From: Chloroflexota bacterium
GTDB lineage: Bacteria; Chloroflexota; UBA5177; JANWHV01
Assembly (NCBI GenBank): GCA_025450375.1
Contig: JANWHO010000302.1
Coordinates: forward strand, 1 to 8,259
Direction: 5' to 3'
Length of the DNA: 8,259 nt
The notes under the pieces were generated by a model. It saw only the letters and a program-made list of their open reading frames with translations. It searched no databases and was not told the DNA's origin. Below, piece by piece: positions 6,339-8,259 of this stretch. The position numbers and the translations under genes were made by a program. Position 1 is the first letter of the stretch, and each line of letters opens with the position of its first letter.

Positions 6339-7316
6339 TCAGCTCTGGACGGTCTCGGGGGTGCGCGGAAGCACCTCGACCACCTCTACCACTTCGACCA
6401 CCTCGGCTTTCAACCCGCTGTCATGGGCTCGAGGATGTGCCTCATCATAGACCTGGCGCAATCTATGATCCGCTACGTGAGTATAGACCTGGGTCGTGGC
6501 GATGCTGGAATGGCCCAGCAGTTCTTGTACCGAGCGCAGGTCGGCCCCATTGCTCAGCAGGTGCGTGGCGAAACTATGGCGCAGGGTATGGGGGGTGATT
6601 TTCTCGATCCCGGCCCGGCGCGCGTACGACTTAATGATGAGCCAGAACCCCTGGCGGGTGAGGCGTTCACCGTGATGGTTGAGAAATAATGCCTCGCCGG
6701 AGCGCCCCGCGAGCAGGTTCGGCCGCCCGCCGGTCAGATACGCCTCGACGGCGGCTCGCGCCTTCTGACCAAAGGGAATCTGCCGCTGCTTATTGCCCTT
6801 GCCCCGGCACTGCACGACATCTTCCTCAAGATTCAGATCGGTGCGGTTGAGTGAGACCAACTCACTGACCCTCATGCCCGTGGCATAGAGCAGTTCCAAC
6901 ATGGCTCGGTCGCGCAAGGTTGGCGGTGCGTCTCCGACCGACTGCGCGAGCAGGCGTTCGATTTCACTGACGCTCGCGGCCCGTGGGAGGTACTTAGTGA
7001 CTCGCGGCGAATCAATGTTGGCCGTGGGATCCTCGCGCAAGTGGCCCTCTTGTTCGAGAAAGTGGCAGAAGGATTTTACGGCCGCGATTTTTCGGGCCAC
7101 CGTGGTGGCCGCGTATTCCCGTTCCCGCAAATGCAGCACGAAGCTAAGGACCATCTCGCGCGTGAGGGGAGCCATGCCGGCTGCTTCAGGATTGGGCTGC
7201 GTCCCGAGGAATTGCTGGAGTTGCGAGAGATCGTTCTGATAGGCGCTAATCGTGTTGACCGAAAAGCCCTTCTCGGCCCGGAGGAATTGGATGAATGTTT
7301 TCACCTGCTCGTGCAT
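6339..7316 (-). CDS. xerD: Site-specific tyrosine recombinase, XerD type
   Basis: A 325-residue Xer recombinase that, with a partner or alone, resolves chromosome dimers at dif. The N-terminal core-binding domain (1-90, with FLRAEKGFSVNTISAYQNDL) precedes the catalytic domain. All catalytic residues are present: Arg149 in ATGMRVSEL, the hairpin lysine in GKGNKQR (172-178), His243 and Arg246 in TPHTLRHSFA, His269 in LLGHSS and nucleophile Tyr278 in TTQVYTH. ATGMRVSEL resembles XerD more than XerC, but XerC cannot be ruled out. ATG 7316 is preferred because GGGGAG (7329-7324) sits 7 bases upstream and the N-terminus matches the family; ATG 7349 would add 11 residues and overlap the aminotransferase end. 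Xer proteins usually end near HPRA (294-297). Here 28 more residues follow, including an EVV repeat (305-316). It probably shares an mRNA with the aminotransferase; its stop abuts the mutS stop. Confidence 0.93.
   Translation of the reverse strand: MHEQVKTFIQFLRAEKGFSVNTISAYQNDLSQLQQFLGTQPNPEAAGMAPLTREMVLSFVLHLREREYAATTVARKIAAVKSFCHFLEQEGHLREDPTANIDSPRVTKYLPRAASVSEIERLLAQSVGDAPPTLRDRAMLELLYATGMRVSELVSLNRTDLNLEEDVVQCRGKGNKQRQIPFGQKARAAVEAYLTGGRPNLLAGRSGEALFLNHHGERLTRQGFWLIIKSYARRAGIEKITPHTLRHSFATHLLSNGADLRSVQELLGHSSIATTQVYTHVADHRLRQVYDEAHPRAHDSGLKAEVVEVVEVVEVLPRTPETVQS
6358..6377. other. Short inverted repeat just past the mutS stop, possible weak terminator
   Basis: GGTGC (6360-6364) pairs with GCACC (6371-6375) around GCGGAA, and the stem extends by a G-U and a G-C pair when read as plus-strand RNA. 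It starts 20 bases after the mutS stop and lies inside the recombinase C-terminal codons. No T-run follows on either strand, so intrinsic termination is doubtful; it is the only stem I noticed near the convergent junction. Confidence 0.2.
6369..6404 (-). repeat. Four imperfect 9-base tandem units coding (EVV)3-EVL in the recombinase tail
   Basis: Read on the minus strand, the units are GAGGTGGTC, GAAGTGGTA, GAGGTGGTC and GAGGTGCTT. They encode Glu-Val-Val three times and Glu-Val-Leu once, at residues 305-316 of the recombinase, in the extension beyond the canonical HPRA end. The differences fall mostly at third codon positions (the last unit also changes Val to Leu), so the array is not freshly expanded. 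Its length could change by slippage in steps of three residues without shifting the frame. Confidence 0.85.
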
Positions 7317-7323
7317 CAACGCA

Positions 7324-7329
7324 CTCCCC
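7324..7329 (-). promoter_or_regulatory. Shine-Dalgarno (GGGGAG) fixing the recombinase start at 7316
   Basis: GGGGAG on the minus strand lies 7 bases upstream of ATG 7316, between the aminotransferase stop (7336-7338) and the recombinase start. The longer candidate ATG 7349 has no comparable site. This decides for the 325-residue form and makes the genes neighbours separated by 19 bases. Confidence 0.65.
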
Positions 7330-7335
7330 GCCGGA

Positions 7336-8259
7336 TTAGAGCTGGCCATACTGCTCAACCCCAAGCCGCAACAATGCCGCGGCGCGCGCCAGTTTGGCTT
7401 CCTCGAGCACGAAGGCCAGACGAACCTCGTCCCGGCCTTTTCCAGCCGTAACATAAAAACCGGGCATTGGGGCCACGAATACGGTTTCTCCGTGGTCGGA
7501 AAACGACTCCAGCAGCCAGCGAGCGAACATCTCGCTATCTTCAACCGGCAGCCGCACGACCATATAGAAGGCGCCTCGCGGTTCGCTGTAGCGGGCTCCG
7601 GGGATGGCGCGGAGGTGCCGCATGACCGCGTCGCGCCGCCCCTGATAATCAGCCACCAGGGGAATCGTGTAGGGGAGCGGATCTAAGAGCATGGGGATGA
7701 CGGCCAGTTGTTCGACCGTTGGGGCCGAGAGGCGGGCCTGCGCCAGCCGAGTCGCTCCCTGAAACACATCCTGATTCGCGGTGGTAAAGCAGCCAACACG
7801 GGCGCCGCAAGCATTGAACCGTTTGGAGACGCTGTCAACCATAATGACATGAGGTGACCGTGGAGCAAGGGCCAGGACGCTGACCCGAGGGCGGCCATCG
7901 TAGACGAATTCCCGGTACACCTCGTCCACGATCAGGAACAGCCCATGACGTTCGGCCAGGGCCACGAAGGCGCTCATAGTCGAGGCATCATAGACCGAGC
8001 CGGTAGGGTTGTTCGGATTGCACAGCAAAATGGCCCGTGTCCGCGGATCAATCGCGCGGGCCACGGCCTCCAGAGGAGGCAGCGCGTAGCCATTGGCGGC
8101 ATCGAGGGCAATCGGCTTCAGTTCGACCGAGGTTCCGGCGGCGAAACCAACGTAGTTCGTGTAGGTGGGCTCGAAGACCAGGATGTTATCGCCGGGATCG
8201 GCAACCGCGGCGATGGCGAATTGGATCGCCTCGCTGCCGCCGATCGTCACCAGAACCTC
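7336..8259 (-). CDS. PLP-dependent class I/II aminotransferase (aspartate aminotransferase-like), N-terminus outside window
   Basis: About 307 C-terminal residues of a fold-type I aminotransferase, which moves amino groups between amino acids and 2-oxo acids using pyridoxal phosphate. The frame is open to the window edge (EVL precedes VTIGGSEAI), so GTG 8250 is internal. Numbering from that codon, seen: the cofactor-phosphate turn GGSEA (4-8), NPNNPTG (78-84) with the ring-contacting Asn81, IVDEVY (107-112) with Asp109, the Schiff-base lysine in SVSKRFNACGARVG (Lys143, codon 7822-7824), the EPRGAFYM region (223-230) and Arg277 in VRLAF, which would hold the substrate carboxylate. All key residues are intact. 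About 80-90 residues should lie outside the window, given a usual length near 390. SVSKRxxACGARxG is typical of one aspartate-aminotransferase-like subgroup, but the substrate cannot be read from sequence; no pathway neighbours help. The recombinase follows after 19 bases. Confidence 0.9.
   Translation of the reverse strand, partial: EVLVTIGGSEAIQFAIAAVADPGDNILVFEPTYTNYVGFAAGTSVELKPIALDAANGYALPPLEAVARAIDPRTRAILLCNPNNPTGSVYDASTMSAFVALAERHGLFLIVDEVYREFVYDGRPRVSVLALAPRSPHVIMVDSVSKRFNACGARVGCFTTANQDVFQGATRLAQARLSAPTVEQLAVIPMLLDPLPYTIPLVADYQGRRDAVMRHLRAIPGARYSEPRGAFYMVVRLPVEDSEMFARWLLESFSDHGETVFVAPMPGFYVTAGKGRDEVRLAFVLEEAKLARAAALLRLGVEQYGQL

Noticed and set aside
7317..7544. N-terminal extension of the recombinase frame up to ATG 7544
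   Set aside because: The extra residues overlap the aminotransferase C-terminus, are Cys/Trp/Arg-rich with no Xer similarity, and the strong Shine-Dalgarno before 7316 marks the true start.
1..8259. CRISPR array, tRNA or rRNA genes, insertion sequence ends, dif-like site, defence genes
   Set aside because: Read on both strands, I saw no regularly spaced repeats, tRNA-like cloverleaf, transposase or palindromic 28-base dif pattern; the recombinase looks like a chromosomal Xer and not a phage integrase because it has the XerD-type motifs and length and sits among housekeeping genes.

Overview
The window is a GC-rich bacterial chromosome segment made mostly of housekeeping genes. The sequence alone cannot place the organism. 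The gene mix (a zinc-ribbon/FHA protein beside a PP2C phosphatase, a stand-alone HldE-like PfkB kinase) and the style of the MutS and PrmA proteins suggest a Chloroflexota-type bacterium. That is an inference from remembered family resemblance, not a measurement.

Layout. Bases 1-6338 are read on the plus strand: the C-terminal half of prmA (cut by the window edge), rsmE, a PfkB-family sugar kinase, a PP2C protein phosphatase, a zinc-ribbon/FHA protein, and mutS. Bases 6339-8259 are read on the minus strand: a PLP-dependent aminotransferase (its N-terminus lies beyond the window edge), followed by a XerD-type tyrosine recombinase. The two gene sets converge, and the stop codons of mutS and the recombinase touch with no bases between them. 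Coding density is very high. The only gaps of note are about 35 bases before the kinase and 100 bases before the phosphatase.

Transcription units as inferred. prmA and rsmE overlap by 55 bases and form an rRNA/ribosomal-protein methylation pair. The kinase has a -10-like TATAGT placed so that its mRNA could be leaderless. The 100-base gap before the phosphatase has a TATAAT box in closely similar surroundings, then a perfect 7-bp hairpin inside a possible 8-codon leader ORF. From there PP2C, FHA and mutS are spaced by 2 bases and a 4-base overlap, so they look like one translationally coupled operon. On the minus strand the aminotransferase and recombinase are 19 bases apart and probably co-transcribed.

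How the genes may work together. PrmA and RsmE modify the ribosome. PP2C and FHA are the eraser and reader halves of a Ser/Thr phospho-signalling module whose kinase is not in the window. MutS recognises mismatches and carries a probable sliding-clamp-binding peptide near its C-terminus; no mutL is seen. The Xer recombinase would resolve chromosome dimers; no dif-like site was recognised. I found no convincing undescribed defence or mobile system. The points most worth a second look are the duplicated promoter-like motif, the PP2C-FHA-mutS coupling, the EVV repeat tail on the recombinase and the zero-gap convergent junction.
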